DNA of 64,000 bases. It comes from VMDJ01 sp038144195 (lineage in GTDB: Bacteria; Pseudomonadota; Gammaproteobacteria; Chromatiales; Chromatiaceae). The notes beneath the pieces were generated by a model. It saw nothing but the letters and a program-made list of their open reading frames with translations, did no database searches and was not told the origin of the DNA. Every line of letters begins with the position of its first letter. Within the stretch, counting starts at the first letter, position 1. A program made the position numbers and the translations under genes. Positions 9,798 to 18,976 of this stretch are shown here, piece after piece. The stretch spans positions 496,001 through 560,000 of the forward strand of contig JAYQNH010000002.1 in the NCBI GenBank assembly GCA_038144195.1. Reading direction: 5' to 3'.

Positions 9798-10844
9798 CTA
9801 AAACACATCATCCAAGCAAACCGGGGTATTTGCTTTTATATTTTTATTTATACGCTTACCTAACACATCGGATATAAATTTTGGTTGCAAACCATATCCA
9901 GGCCTTATCCGTCTTATACAGTCATCAGTAATAAGCTGACCCTTTACCAAATCTTTTACAAAATAAAGAGAGCGTCTAAATTTGATATTAGCTTCCTCTG
10001 CTGGCTTTCTATCGTAGCCAGGTTCTCCAAGTGATAGGGATGCATCCTTTGTTTGTTTAACTAATTTCTCAAGCTCATCTGGCTCTATGGAAAACGAAGA
10101 ATCAGGTCCTTTTTCATTTCTATCCATAATGAAATGCTTTTCGATTAGCACTGCGCCAAGTGCTGTAGCAACAATCGATGCTGTATTCGTTATCGTATGA
10201 TCAGATAAGCCTACATGCACACCCAACCGCCCTCTAAGATCAGGAATGGTTAGCAGGTTTGATTGATCAATGGGTGCTGGATAACTACTTATACAATGAA
10301 GAACAATCATTTCTTCGCAGCCACCATCTCGAGCCGCCTGAACCATTTCTTCAATCTCTTCTAAGTTAGCCATGCCAGTAGACATAATCATTGGCTTCTT
10401 AGTTGATGCCACATATTTGATCAGTGGCAAGTCCGTCGCCTCGAATGACGCTATCTTATATGCAGGCGCATTTAAATCTTCTAATAGATTAACGGCTGTC
10501 TCATCAAACGGTGTAGATAAACACGTTATGCCAATATCTCTCGCGTGATCAAACATGGCCTTATGCCACTCAAAAGGCGTCTGTGCTTCTTTATAAAGAT
10601 CATACAGCTTGTAACCATCCCACAGCCCACCACGAATTATGAAATCTTCTGAATCACAGTCAATAGTCATGGTATCAGCAGTATACGTTTGTAACTTTAT
10701 TGCATCTGCCCCACGCGCTTTAGCTTCACTGATCGTATCTAATGCCCGCTGAAGGATACCATTATGATTAGCAGACATCTCCGCTATAATATAAGGAGCA
10801 TGCTCAATACCAATTGGCCTACCGTTTATAAAGATATCTTTCAT
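9798..10844 (-). CDS. pseI: Pseudaminic acid synthase
   Basis: PseI condenses 2,4-diacetamido-2,4,6-trideoxy-L-altrose with phosphoenolpyruvate to give pseudaminic acid. The 348 residues show the NeuB-type TIM barrel: YIIAEMSANHNGILQRAL (about 18-35), ADAIKLQTYTADTMT, FIIRGGLWDGYKLYDLYKEA, GITCLSTPFDETAV, APAYKIASFE, LGVHVGLSDHT and LIEKHFIMDRNEKGPDSSFS. A C-terminal SAF (antifreeze-like) domain follows (RRSLYFVKD..., RPGYGLQP). The GGLWDG and LSANHNG-type blocks favour PseI over sialic or legionaminic synthases. Its ATG overlaps the PseH-domain stop by four bases. Confidence 0.92.
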   Translation of the reverse strand: MKDIFINGRPIGIEHAPYIIAEMSANHNGILQRALDTISEAKARGADAIKLQTYTADTMTIDCDSEDFIIRGGLWDGYKLYDLYKEAQTPFEWHKAMFDHARDIGITCLSTPFDETAVNLLEDLNAPAYKIASFEATDLPLIKYVASTKKPMIMSTGMANLEEIEEMVQAARDGGCEEMIVLHCISSYPAPIDQSNLLTIPDLRGRLGVHVGLSDHTITNTASIVATALGAVLIEKHFIMDRNEKGPDSSFSIEPDELEKLVKQTKDASLSLGEPGYDRKPAEEANIKFRRSLYFVKDLVKGQLITDDCIRRIRPGYGLQPKFISDVLGKRINKNIKANTPVCLDDVF

Positions 10845-12414
10845 ACGTATCTTTTCTCGTAATTTATATATTGCAGACCATTAACTTCTTTATTTCCAAC
10901 AATCTCATAGCCCCATCTTTCATATAAGCCTTTTGCCATATGGTTCCTAGAATCAACCACAAGCGAAATCGAGCTCAACCCCATTTTCTTAATAATGAAA
11001 TCTGCCGAAACCATTAGCTTCTCACCTGCCATAGTCACCTTTTTCAAGAGGTTAGCGTAAATGCCAAAAGAGGCGCTTTTATTAATCCAGTCAATATCTT
11101 TCAAGTTAACAACACCAACAAATTTCTCATCTTGACTCACCAAAAAATGACGCGATGTGGTGTCGGTTAATAAGTTTTCTACAAAAGCAAAGTGCTCTTG
11201 ATATGAAATTATATTCTTATTAAACATATTAGCTCTTACATCAGGGTGATTTCTTGCCTCCAGAACCTCTAAATTTTTTTTCCCTAGGTAATGTGGTCAG
11301 ATCTATAGCCGTCAAGTTAAAGTCATTAGTCAAAATAATAAAAAGCTTAAACAACATACTATTTATAACTCTTGAGACTCCCATGCCATCTACTAATTTT
11401 GCTGAGGCCAGCGAGAAAGCATTCAGGGACTCTTTTATCTTACCCACAGCATCTGACAAATCCTTAGTGGACTGAATCGTAATTGATGCGCCATTTTTAG
11501 CTAATTCCTTAGCAATTGGCTTCTGATTATCTGCAATCACATAATTAATAGTTGGCAATCCAAGAGCACAACGCTCCCAAGAGGAAGATCCACTAGCACC
11601 AATCGCCAAATCCGCCTGACTCATTAATTCTGCCATACGCTTGGTGTCAACATGAATATTAATCTTTAGGCTAGATTTTTTTTGCCGCCATTTCAACGGC
11701 TTTAATATGCGGCGACTGACTACCTAACACTACATTAACTTCTGAATCAGCAAGAGCAGAGACTTTCGATAACTCGTTTATTAAATAAGTTGTAATGTTC
11801 TCTGGGTCAACTCCACCAAGCGAGACTAAAATTGATTTAGGCTTAATAACCTGCCCTCTTCTTTCAAGGCTTTTCTCACGCCACTGCGCGAACTCATGAC
11901 GAAGCAATGCGTATTTAGGCCCCAATAAAAGCTCACAATCCTTGCGCACCATTTCTTGATATTTTTCTTTAGTAACACCTAAATTCTGGTCCAACAAAAT
12001 ATCGCAATCGTGTTTCCGATCACCAAGATCATCGATCACAAAAATGCGTTTAACATGTGGTCGGATTTTTTTATGCCAACACTCATCAATTGCATAGTGA
12101 TCAACAATCATCCAATCGACATCTACGGATTTAATTGCCGCTATTGTTTTTACTGAATCATCTTCTTGAGTGCCACCCAGCCATTCAGCATACAAATGTG
12201 GTGAATCCAGCTTATTAGCTGAGGCTAAAGGAAGCGCTTTAACCTCATAGCCTGAATCAATTATCTTATTAATTAAGTTTGAATCGTGTTCTTTACAGAT
12301 AAAGACCACTTCATTACCCAACTCAGATAAAGCATGTGCGAGGGCAAGGCATCGCATTACATGCCCTGATCCTATGGTCAAAGACGCATCTGTACGGATA
12401 GCAAAGCGCATCAA
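10841..12414 (-). CDS. pseG: Fused PseG hydrolase / PseH acetyltransferase (two frame breaks)
   Basis: The first domain (12414 to about 11320) is PseG, which removes UDP from UDP-2,4-diacetamido-trideoxy-altrose. It shows FAIRTDASLTIGSGHVMRCL, VDWMIVDHYAIDECWHKK, FVIDDLGDRKHDCDILLDQN and LLGPKYALLRHEF. Its frame switches at a run of eight A near 11685, giving ...AAKKSSLKINIHVDTKRM and then GASGSSSWERCALGLP. The second domain is PseH, a GNAT acetyltransferase: LEVLEARNHPDVRANMFNKN, then VGVVNLKDI, FGIYANLLKK and NHMAKGLYERWGYE. A second switch near 11280, beside another run of eight, links the domains with no stop between them once both single-base insertions are removed. The whole is about 523 residues. 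Fusion is inferred from that repaired reading. Confidence 0.75.
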
Positions 12415-13181
12415 CTTATCCGAAATGGCATCCTTACCGGAATATTTGCCGCCTTGAATGCATCTTTTACTCCCGCAGGTGTTAGCTCTGTAAAATGGTA
12501 AATACTTGCTGCAGCCACTGCAGACGCTCCAGCCTCTTTTACAACATCAACCATGTGCATATAAGAACCAGCCCCACCCGATGCGATAACAGGTATATTC
12601 ACCGCTTCAACTACTGCTTTTACCATGTCTAAATCATAACCCTCCATGGTTCCATCACGACCTATAGAGGTAACTAGCAATTCACCCGCACCTCTAGACT
12701 CAAGCTCCTTTGCCCATTGTACTAATTCGCGCCCAGTATTATGTTTACCAGCATTGCTGAAGCAAATCCATTTGCCTGCCATAAGTGCTACATCTACACT
12801 TCCTACGACACATTGCGAGCCATGGCGTTTTGCCACTTCCTCCAACACTTCAGGAGCGCTATAAAGACAAGTATTCAAACTTACTTTATCCGCACCAGAT
12901 CTAAATAACTTTTGTACTTGTGCAGCATTTCTTATGCCGCCGCCAACAGTCAATGGCACATGACATTCACGACTAAAATCTTGTATGGATTCATAATCGG
13001 GATCAAGGTCATTTAAGTGGCCAACAATGTCAACCAATATCAATTCATCCACTTCTCTCTGGTTATAAACCTTGATTGCTGGCAATACAGAGCCCACCCT
13101 CCGCCAGCTATCGAAAGCAACGCCTTTAACTAGGCCAAAATCTTTCCAAAGCAAGGTTGGTATTACTCTAGTCTTTAACAT
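12411..13181 (-). CDS. HisF-like cyclase subunit for sugar amidotransferase system
   Basis: A 256-residue (beta/alpha)8 protein of the HisF family. The N-terminus reads TRVIPTLLWKDFGLVKGVAF; canonical HisF has the catalytic Asp in IPCLDVKDG, and here that position is Leu. A second conserved Asp appears in VGSVDVAL. Phosphate-binding loops are visible as VGGGIRNAAQVQ and IASGGAGSY. The missing Asp and position next to HisH- and PP-loop amidotransferase genes indicate the HisF2 type seen with WbpG in Pseudomonas O-antigen loci, where HisH-HisF supply ammonia for an acetamidino group. It is therefore probably not a histidine enzyme. Its stop overlaps the pseG start (ATGA). Confidence 0.85.
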   Translation of the reverse strand: MLKTRVIPTLLWKDFGLVKGVAFDSWRRVGSVLPAIKVYNQREVDELILVDIVGHLNDLDPDYESIQDFSRECHVPLTVGGGIRNAAQVQKLFRSGADKVSLNTCLYSAPEVLEEVAKRHGSQCVVGSVDVALMAGKWICFSNAGKHNTGRELVQWAKELESRGAGELLVTSIGRDGTMEGYDLDMVKAVVEAVNIPVIASGGAGSYMHMVDVVKEAGASAVAAASIYHFTELTPAGVKDAFKAANIPVRMPFRIS

Positions 13182-13827
13182 TGATTACCGTCGATAAAAT
13201 TTTGCAGCAGCTTATAGCCTGCTTTTGAACTTTTTCGGGGTGGAATTGTGTTCCACAAATATTTTGCTGACTAACAGCAGCGGCGATATCCACGCTTCCG
13301 TAATAGCAACTGGCAGATATAACATCAGGATTATCTGGGATAAAAGCATAGCTATGTACAAAGTAGAAATCTGTTCCATCTGGTATTCCACGCATTAAAT
13401 TATGTGAAGAAACGCATGGGGTAACATCATCCCATCCGACATGTGGAACTCTTTCCTTACAACCTAGGACTTCTAAATTAACCACCTTTCCGGGTATTAA
13501 ATCCAAACCTTCTGTAAATTCGTCTTCAGCCGCACCTTCTGCCCCAAAACTTGCAAGTAGTTGCATGCCTAAGCAGATACCAAGAATTGGCTTATTAAAA
13601 CCCAATACTTCTTCTTGAATAGCCCTAGTCCAACCAAAATCATCTAACAAGGTTTTGCAAGATTTAAACCCTCCAACTCCAGGTAGAACAAGCTTGTCGA
13701 CAGAATGTATATCTGAGGGTCTATCAACCAGACATGGGTCAACACCAAGTTCATCTAAGGCCTCATATACAGAGCCCAAATTACCTACACCGTAGTCAAT
13801 GATCCCTATCTTCATTTGATTGGCCAT
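13168..13827 (-). CDS. HisH-like glutamine amidotransferase subunit
   Basis: A class I glutamine amidotransferase of 219 residues, normal for HisH. Catalytic motifs are visible: PILGICLGMQLLA with the nucleophile Cys (about residue 83) and GTQFHPEKVQ with the His-Glu pair near residue 196. The N-terminus IGIIDYGVGNLGSVYEAL and the oxyanion strand LVLPGVGGF match HisH. It hydrolyses glutamine and passes ammonia through its partner HisF. Placement between a PP-loop sugar amidotransferase and a HisF lacking its catalytic Asp points to sugar amidation, not histidine synthesis. It overlaps the hisF2 start by 14 bases. Confidence 0.88.
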   Translation of the reverse strand: MANQMKIGIIDYGVGNLGSVYEALDELGVDPCLVDRPSDIHSVDKLVLPGVGGFKSCKTLLDDFGWTRAIQEEVLGFNKPILGICLGMQLLASFGAEGAAEDEFTEGLDLIPGKVVNLEVLGCKERVPHVGWDDVTPCVSSHNLMRGIPDGTDFYFVHSYAFIPDNPDVISASCYYGSVDIAAAVSQQNICGTQFHPEKVQKQAISCCKILSTVINVKD

Positions 13828-13870
13828 TATCGTAGTTAACTTTAGTTAGGTTTCCGCGGTTATCTTTAAT

Positions 13871-14971
13871 TTACGCGCCAGTAGAATCGCGCTTGAAGAT
13901 CTTCTTGTTTGTAAATTTGTCACAGATCTTAATAAACTCATCCACAGTAAGACTCAACGGCTCTAAAATATCTTCAAGTGATTTACCAAGATATTCCCAA
14001 GGAAACTTACCGTCATTTCGCTTTACTATTTCTAAGCCCATATCCCTCGAAATCCTGCCACGTCGTATATGCAGACAAGCATGATCTGTAGCCCGACCAA
14101 AACCAAATTTTAAAAACTTGAAATATTCATGTATCGCCGTTTGATAATTATCTAAATTTTCATATCCAACCATTGAGCCCAATGTTGCCCTGGGAGAGAC
14201 CTCGAAACCATAAGCCTGCGCTACCAAAACATTTGATAAGCCATCCCATGGCAAGTAGTGACCAAGAAAGAGTCCAGTTACACCAACCCTCTTGAGCTCC
14301 TCGTCTGTTGGGTATGTGTAAGGCAAAAGATCGGATTTTGTTATGCCATTAAAATCAACTAAATCACTTACCCTGAGACCCAAAAGTCCACCAAATTCTT
14401 CCAGCCAACTCCTATCGAGAACATTATTTTCAGCTGCAGCAGCAGGGCCACCATATTCATTCTGAGAGTTTTCTCCCCAAATTATTAATGGGACATTAAA
14501 TTGAACAGCCGCTCTAACAGGTATCGTAAAAATACCAACATGCTCAGGCCAAGAAATATCTCCAACTTGTTCAAGACCTATTCTATTAAGCTTCGCTCTT
14601 ACAACCGGATTCGGTGAGAATTCAAACATGTCCACACCAAGACTTTTGATATTTTCAATGTTACTTCTACCAACATCTGTTAAGTCGCAAGTAGACGCGA
14701 CAACACACAATGGATTCAAACCCAAATTTAGAATTTGCACCACTTGATAGGTACTATCCTTTCCACCTGAAACGGGAACAATGCAATCATAATTTGATGC
14801 ATCCGAATTCTTATATTGCCCCAAGATAGCTTCCAGCTCTTTTCGCCTTGCTTTCCAATCAACCTCTTTTCTATTTTTATACGCCCCGCATGCATTACAA
14901 ACACCATTATCATCTAGGCGCAAATCAGGCTTTGTTGATGGCATCAAACATTTATTACAATAAGTTAGCAT
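13871..14971 (-). CDS. N-acetyl sugar amidotransferase (PseA/WbpG family)
   Basis: A 366-residue PP-loop enzyme. The N-terminus has two CxxC pairs, CNKCLMPSTKPDL and GVCNACGAY, likely a zinc site. The ATP pyrophosphatase loop is CIVPVSGGKDSTYQ (about residues 64-77). IIWGENSQNEYGGPAAAAEN and HACLHIRRGRISRD are conserved in this family. PseA (Campylobacter) and WbpG (Pseudomonas) turn an N-acetyl into an acetamidino group using ammonia. Inside a complete pse operon the predicted substrate is pseudaminic acid or its CMP form, giving a 7-acetamidino derivative. Its start overlaps the pseF stop. Confidence 0.88.
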   Translation of the reverse strand: MLTYCNKCLMPSTKPDLRLDDNGVCNACGAYKNRKEVDWKARRKELEAILGQYKNSDASNYDCIVPVSGGKDSTYQVVQILNLGLNPLCVVASTCDLTDVGRSNIENIKSLGVDMFEFSPNPVVRAKLNRIGLEQVGDISWPEHVGIFTIPVRAAVQFNVPLIIWGENSQNEYGGPAAAAENNVLDRSWLEEFGGLLGLRVSDLVDFNGITKSDLLPYTYPTDEELKRVGVTGLFLGHYLPWDGLSNVLVAQAYGFEVSPRATLGSMVGYENLDNYQTAIHEYFKFLKFGFGRATDHACLHIRRGRISRDMGLEIVKRNDGKFPWEYLGKSLEDILEPLSLTVDEFIKICDKFTNKKIFKRDSTGA

Positions 14972-15663
14972 AATTTATTTTCTCTCAAAAACTTGAATTT
15001 GAATTCTGCAGTGAGCCAGTCCTCTACCGTATCAATATCTTGTGCTCGAATACTTGGGATAGGAATCGGAATTGATTCAGATCCAAAAATAGGTAGCTCA
15101 TCAATCCAAGAAGCTCTTTTTCCCCAATAAAACTGACCCGCGTCATGCCATGAATCTTCTAAATCTTGAGACCTGGCATTTCTAGCCGATTCATTCAGTA
15201 GTTCAATACCGCCTAGCTCATTAATTCGGAATGCACGTTGAATAGGGTAATTAAATTTAACTGCAGCAAAAGCATAGTTAACATTTTTGGCCTGTAATGC
15301 ATTCATCCCCGATATTAAATCTTCTTTTTGTATTAAAGGCGCAGTAGGGTAAATACAACAAGCTGCATCAATAAGTATGTTATTGCAAGAAAGCCATTTT
15401 ATAGCATGGGCAATAACTGGAATGGTTTCAGCAAAGTCATTTGCCAGCTCATGCGGTCGCATAAAAGGAACTTCAGCACCATTTCTTTGTGCAACTTCAG
15501 CAATCTCATCATCATCAGTACTAACAATTATTTTATCGAAGCACCCGCTCTGTTGAGCGGCCTCAATTGACCATTGAATTATAGGCTTGCCCATAAACGG
15601 CTTTATGTTTTTTCTGGGTATTCTTTTACTACCACCTCGAGCAGGAATTATTGCTACATTCAT
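14965..15663 (-). CDS. pseF: Pseudaminic acid cytidylyltransferase
   Basis: PseF activates pseudaminic acid with CTP to CMP-Pse. The 232 residues open with VAIIPARGGSKRIPRKNIKP, the nucleotide-binding loop of CMP-NeuAc synthetase-type enzymes. It is followed by MGKPIIQWSIEAA, IIVSTDDDEIAEVAQRNGAE, CCIYPTAPLI and, near the end, DAGQFYWGKRASW, which is typical of PseF. The gene sits two bases after pseC in the operon and overlaps the downstream amidotransferase gene. Confusion with NeuA or LegF is possible on motifs alone, but the pseB/C/G/H/I neighbours favour PseF. Confidence 0.92.
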   Translation of the reverse strand: MNVAIIPARGGSKRIPRKNIKPFMGKPIIQWSIEAAQQSGCFDKIIVSTDDDEIAEVAQRNGAEVPFMRPHELANDFAETIPVIAHAIKWLSCNNILIDAACCIYPTAPLIQKEDLISGMNALQAKNVNYAFAAVKFNYPIQRAFRINELGGIELLNESARNARSQDLEDSWHDAGQFYWGKRASWIDELPIFGSESIPIPIPSIRAQDIDTVEDWLTAEFKFKFLRENKLC

Positions 15664-15665
15664 TC

Positions 15666-16835
15666 CTATAAAAACCTTACATCCGCTGCTAAAGATAAAA
15701 CTTCGATAACTTTATCTTGCTGACTAGAAGTCAGCCCTGGATAGATAGGCAAACTAATCGCTTCAGAGTAATAGGATTTTGACTCAGGAAATTCATTTTC
15801 AGAAAAACCCATCGCCTCATAATATGGTTGCTTATAAACAGGTATGTAGTGGAGATTCACGCCTATATCGTTTTCACGTAATAGATTGAAAATTTCTAGA
15901 TGCGTTTTAGTTATCTTTTTTAGTTGAAGACGGATCACATAAAGATGATAAGAAGAAAAATTATCTTGGCCTTGAAAAGGCGTAATGACCGGGAGTTGGT
16001 TTAATTTGTTATTGTACCTGTTGGCTAACTCATGTCTTTTACAAACAAATTCGCTTAAACGACTAATTTGACTCAAACCTAAGGCCGCTTGAATATCTGT
16101 CATACGATAATTGAAACCCAAGTCTACCTGTTGGTAATACCAAGGACCTTCTGTTTCCTTAGTCATCAATTTATCGTCACGAGTAATCCCATGACTGCGC
16201 AAAAGAGTCATTTTTTCTGCGAGTACCACATCATTTGTGAGAGCCATTCCCCCCTCACCTGTCGTAATAATCTTGACAGGGTGGAAGCTAAATACAGTTA
16301 CATCGCTATAACGACAATTACCAATAAATTGTCCTTTGTACTTACCACCTATTGCGTGAGAGGCATCTTCAATAATTTTTACATTATATTTTTGACAAAG
16401 AGCATGTATTGATTCCATTTCACATGACTGGCCGCATAAATGTACCGCAACCAAGACCTTCGGTAGCCTTCCTTCTTTTTCAGCCGCTAGCAACTTCTCT
16501 TCAAGCGCTAATGGAGAGAGGTTATAAGTGCGCGAATCTATATCTACGAAATCGATCTTTGCACCACAATAAAGGCCACAGTTAGCTGAAGCTACGAATG
16601 TAATTGGAGATGTCCAAAGCCAATCTCCTGGCCCAAGGCCAAGCGCCAAACATGCAACGTGCAAAGCAGAGGTTGCACTATTCACTGCAACTGCATGTTT
16701 AGCACCCACATGCACTCTCACTGCTTCTTCAAATTGTGGAACTACCGGCCCTTGGGTTAAGAAGTCAGACCGTAAGACATGAACAACTGCATCAATATCT
16801 TCTTCAGTTATATCTTGACGCCCATAAGGGATCAT
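15666..16835 (-). CDS. pseC: UDP-4-amino-4,6-dideoxy-N-acetyl-L-altrosamine transaminase
   Basis: PseC is the PLP-dependent aminotransferase for the second step of pseudaminic acid synthesis, using the keto sugar from PseB and glutamate. The 389 residues belong to the DegT/DnrJ/EryC1 family. IPYGRQDITEEDIDAVV is at the N-terminus, and AVNSATSALHVACLALGLG and ITFVASANCGLYCGAKIDF follow. The PLP lysine is in VFSFHPVKIITTGEGGM (about residue 183). The stretch DLGFNYRMTDIQAALG is also conserved. Its ATG shares one base with the pseB stop (TAATG). Confidence 0.93.
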   Translation of the reverse strand: MIPYGRQDITEEDIDAVVHVLRSDFLTQGPVVPQFEEAVRVHVGAKHAVAVNSATSALHVACLALGLGPGDWLWTSPITFVASANCGLYCGAKIDFVDIDSRTYNLSPLALEEKLLAAEKEGRLPKVLVAVHLCGQSCEMESIHALCQKYNVKIIEDASHAIGGKYKGQFIGNCRYSDVTVFSFHPVKIITTGEGGMALTNDVVLAEKMTLLRSHGITRDDKLMTKETEGPWYYQQVDLGFNYRMTDIQAALGLSQISRLSEFVCKRHELANRYNNKLNQLPVITPFQGQDNFSSYHLYVIRLQLKKITKTHLEIFNLLRENDIGVNLHYIPVYKQPYYEAMGFSENEFPESKSYYSEAISLPIYPGLTSSQQDKVIEVLSLAADVRFL

Positions 16836-17832
16836 TAGATTTTTCCGATTTTCTCAGCGTTATCTGAGATCCACAACTTTAACGTTTCTTTACTCATCCA
16901 TTCTTTATTGTTGTCAGATGTGTAACTAAATCCCTCTGGAACCAACTCGCCGCCAGCAATTCGCGCAGGATCGCGACTCCAATTATGAATAGCCGGCAGG
17001 ATTTTATAATGACCTCGATAAGAATAAGTGTGCGCCGAATCTTCTGGACTAATCATCTCCTCATGCAGTTTTTCACCAGGGCGAATGCCAATAATTTCAT
17101 GTTTCGCATCTGAATCAACGGCGAGCGCAACATCCGTCACCTTCATTGATGGAATTTTTTTAACGTAAATTTCGCCACCCATCATGTCGTCAAAGGCGTG
17201 CCAAACCAACTCAACACCTTGTTCTAGGGTGATCATAAAGCGCGTCATACGCTCATCTGTTATTGGAAGACTTCCTTTTCCTTTTGAGTCAGAAAAAAGG
17301 GGATCACTGAACCGCGAGAACCCATAACGTTACCGTAGCGTACAACCGCAAAGCGAGTGTCTTCGGAACCCGCATATGAGTTGCCCGCAATAAATAACTT
17401 ATCCGATGCCAACTTCGTTGCGCCGTATAAATTTGCCGGGCTACTTGCTTTATCTGTTGAAAGTGCTACTACTCGCTTAACACCCTGATCAATACACGCA
17501 TCGACAAGATTCATAGCGCCGTTTACATTGGTCTTAACGCATTCAAATGGATTGTATTCAGCAGTAGGCACAATCTTTGTGGCTGCGGCATGCACCACAT
17601 AGTCAATGCCATTTAAGGCGCGATGCAGGCGCTCTTTATCCCTAACATCTCCGATAAAAAAACGTACTCGATCATCCCCTTCAAACAGTTTGGCCATCTC
17701 CCATTGCTTCATCTCATCTCGAGAAAATACAACCAATCTTTTTGGGTTGTATTTAGCCAATGTCATAGGAATAAAAGTGTGGCCAAACGAACCTGTTCCA
17801 CCTGTAATTAAAATACTAGATTCGCTTAACAT
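16835..17832 (-). CDS. pseB: UDP-N-acetylglucosamine 4,6-dehydratase/5-epimerase (frame broken)
   Basis: PseB makes the first committed intermediate, UDP-2-acetamido-2,6-dideoxy-L-arabino-hexos-4-ulose. The first part (17832 to about 17270) shows the Rossmann loop ILITGGTGSFGHTFIP, VFSRDEMKQWEM, VHAAATKIVPTAEYNPFE and VALSTDKASSPANLYGATK with the catalytic Asp/Lys and Tyr region. That frame stops at 17260, but another reads LPITDERMTRFMITLEQGVE, which is the expected continuation. One missing base near the AAAAGGAAAAGG stretch (about 17275) reconnects them to about 332 residues, the normal length. It is the first gene of the pse operon, so the promoter should lie between it and 17866. Confidence 0.9.
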
Positions 17833-17865
17833 TTATATAAATCCCAAAGAGAGTTTTCTAAAAAG

Positions 17866-18042
17866 TCAGTCAGCTAACTTATATTTCGCACCACAATAAG
17901 GGCACGTTGCCTCGCCTGTCTTTTCAATAGGCAAAAATACGCGTGGATGCAATTCATGCACGCCCGCATTAGCCGGCGGGCAACTCAGTGGTAATTGGTC
18001 TTTAGTGACCTGGATGACTGATGGTTGTTTTTGCTCAGACAT
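17866..18042 (-). CDS. Small zinc-finger (CHCC-type) protein
   Basis: A 58-residue protein. The pattern C-P-P...HPRVFLPIEKTGEATCPYCG matches the zf-CHCC domain (one Cys, one His, then CxxC), related to the NDUFS6/complex I accessory zinc domain. It begins with ATG at 18042 and ends TGA at 17866. Small proteins of this family are commonly found next to ilvE in gammaproteobacteria, as here, where ilvE ends 10 bases upstream. The function is unknown. Confidence 0.85.
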   Translation of the reverse strand: MSEQKQPSVIQVTKDQLPLSCPPANAGVHELHPRVFLPIEKTGEATCPYCGAKYKLAD

Positions 18043-18052
18043 CACAAAATCC

Positions 18053-18976
18053 TTAAACGTAAGTTAACCAGTCTTGATGCTTTTCACTGCGGCCGTAAAC
18101 CACATCGAAATATTTAGTTTGTAGCTCTTCAGTAATCGGGCCACGCGAACCACAACCGATCTGGCGACCATCGATCTCGCGAATCGGCGTTACTTCAGCA
18201 GCTGTACCGGTGAAGAAGGCTTCATCCGCAATATAAACTTCGTCTCGAGTGATACGACGCTCAACAATTTCGTAACCTGATTCACGCGCCAATTGCATGA
18301 TGGTCTTACGAGTAATGCCATCTAAAGCCGATGTCAGGTCAGGCGTGTGCAACTTACCATCGCGAACCAAGAAGATATTCTCACCCGAACCTTCCATAAC
18401 AAAGCCATTCGCATCTAATAGCAAAGCTTCGTCGTAACCGGTATCCAACGCTTCTTTAAGCGCCATCATCGAGTTCATGTAGTTACCATTCGCTTTCGCA
18501 TGACACATGGTCACATTGACGTGGTGACGAGTAAATGAAGACACACGAATACGAATACCCTTCTTCATGTTCTCTTCACCAAGGTAAGAACCCCATTCCC
18601 ATGCTGCAACCATCACGTGTGTTTGCAGATTGTCTGCCCGCAAGCCCATACCTTCTGAGCCATAAAAACACATAGGGCGGAAGTAAGCAGAATTCAACTT
18701 GTTATCGCGAACAACAGCCTTGTGCGCTTCATTGATGGTCGCTTGATCATAAGGCATCTTCATGCCCAAGATATGCGCCGACTCAAACAAGCGTTTGGTG
18801 TGATCTTCTAAACGGAAAATCGCAGGACCTTTATCGGTCTTATACGCACGGACACCTTCAAATACACCCATGCCATAGTGAAGCGTATGGGTTAGCACGT
18901 GGGTCTTCGCCTCACGCCAATCCACCATCTCACCGTCGAGCCAAATCACTCCGTCGCGATCTGCCATGGTCTGCAT
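18053..18976 (-). CDS. ilvE: Branched-chain amino acid aminotransferase
   Basis: IlvE catalyses the last step of Leu, Ile and Val synthesis. The 307 residues belong to PLP fold type IV: VIWLDGEMVDWREAKTHVL at the N-terminus, THTLHYGMGVFEGVRAYKT, RFxPM-like SAYFRPMCFYGS, NGNYMNSMMALKEAL containing the region of the PLP lysine equivalent, ALLLDANGFVMEGSGENIF and FFTGTAAEVTPI. The ATG at 18976 has a GGAG ribosome site about 8 bases upstream, so the longer start is preferred. The neighbourhood glnE-ilvE is conserved in Pseudomonas-type genomes, but here about 650 bases separate them. Confidence 0.95.
   Translation of the reverse strand: MQTMADRDGVIWLDGEMVDWREAKTHVLTHTLHYGMGVFEGVRAYKTDKGPAIFRLEDHTKRLFESAHILGMKMPYDQATINEAHKAVVRDNKLNSAYFRPMCFYGSEGMGLRADNLQTHVMVAAWEWGSYLGEENMKKGIRIRVSSFTRHHVNVTMCHAKANGNYMNSMMALKEALDTGYDEALLLDANGFVMEGSGENIFLVRDGKLHTPDLTSALDGITRKTIMQLARESGYEIVERRITRDEVYIADEAFFTGTAAEVTPIREIDGRQIGCGSRGPITEELQTKYFDVVYGRSEKHQDWLTYV

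Noticed and set aside
12411..13827. Calling hisF and hisH as histidine biosynthesis genes
   Set aside because: The HisF lacks its catalytic Asp and both lie inside a pse operon beside a PP-loop sugar amidotransferase, with no other his genes.
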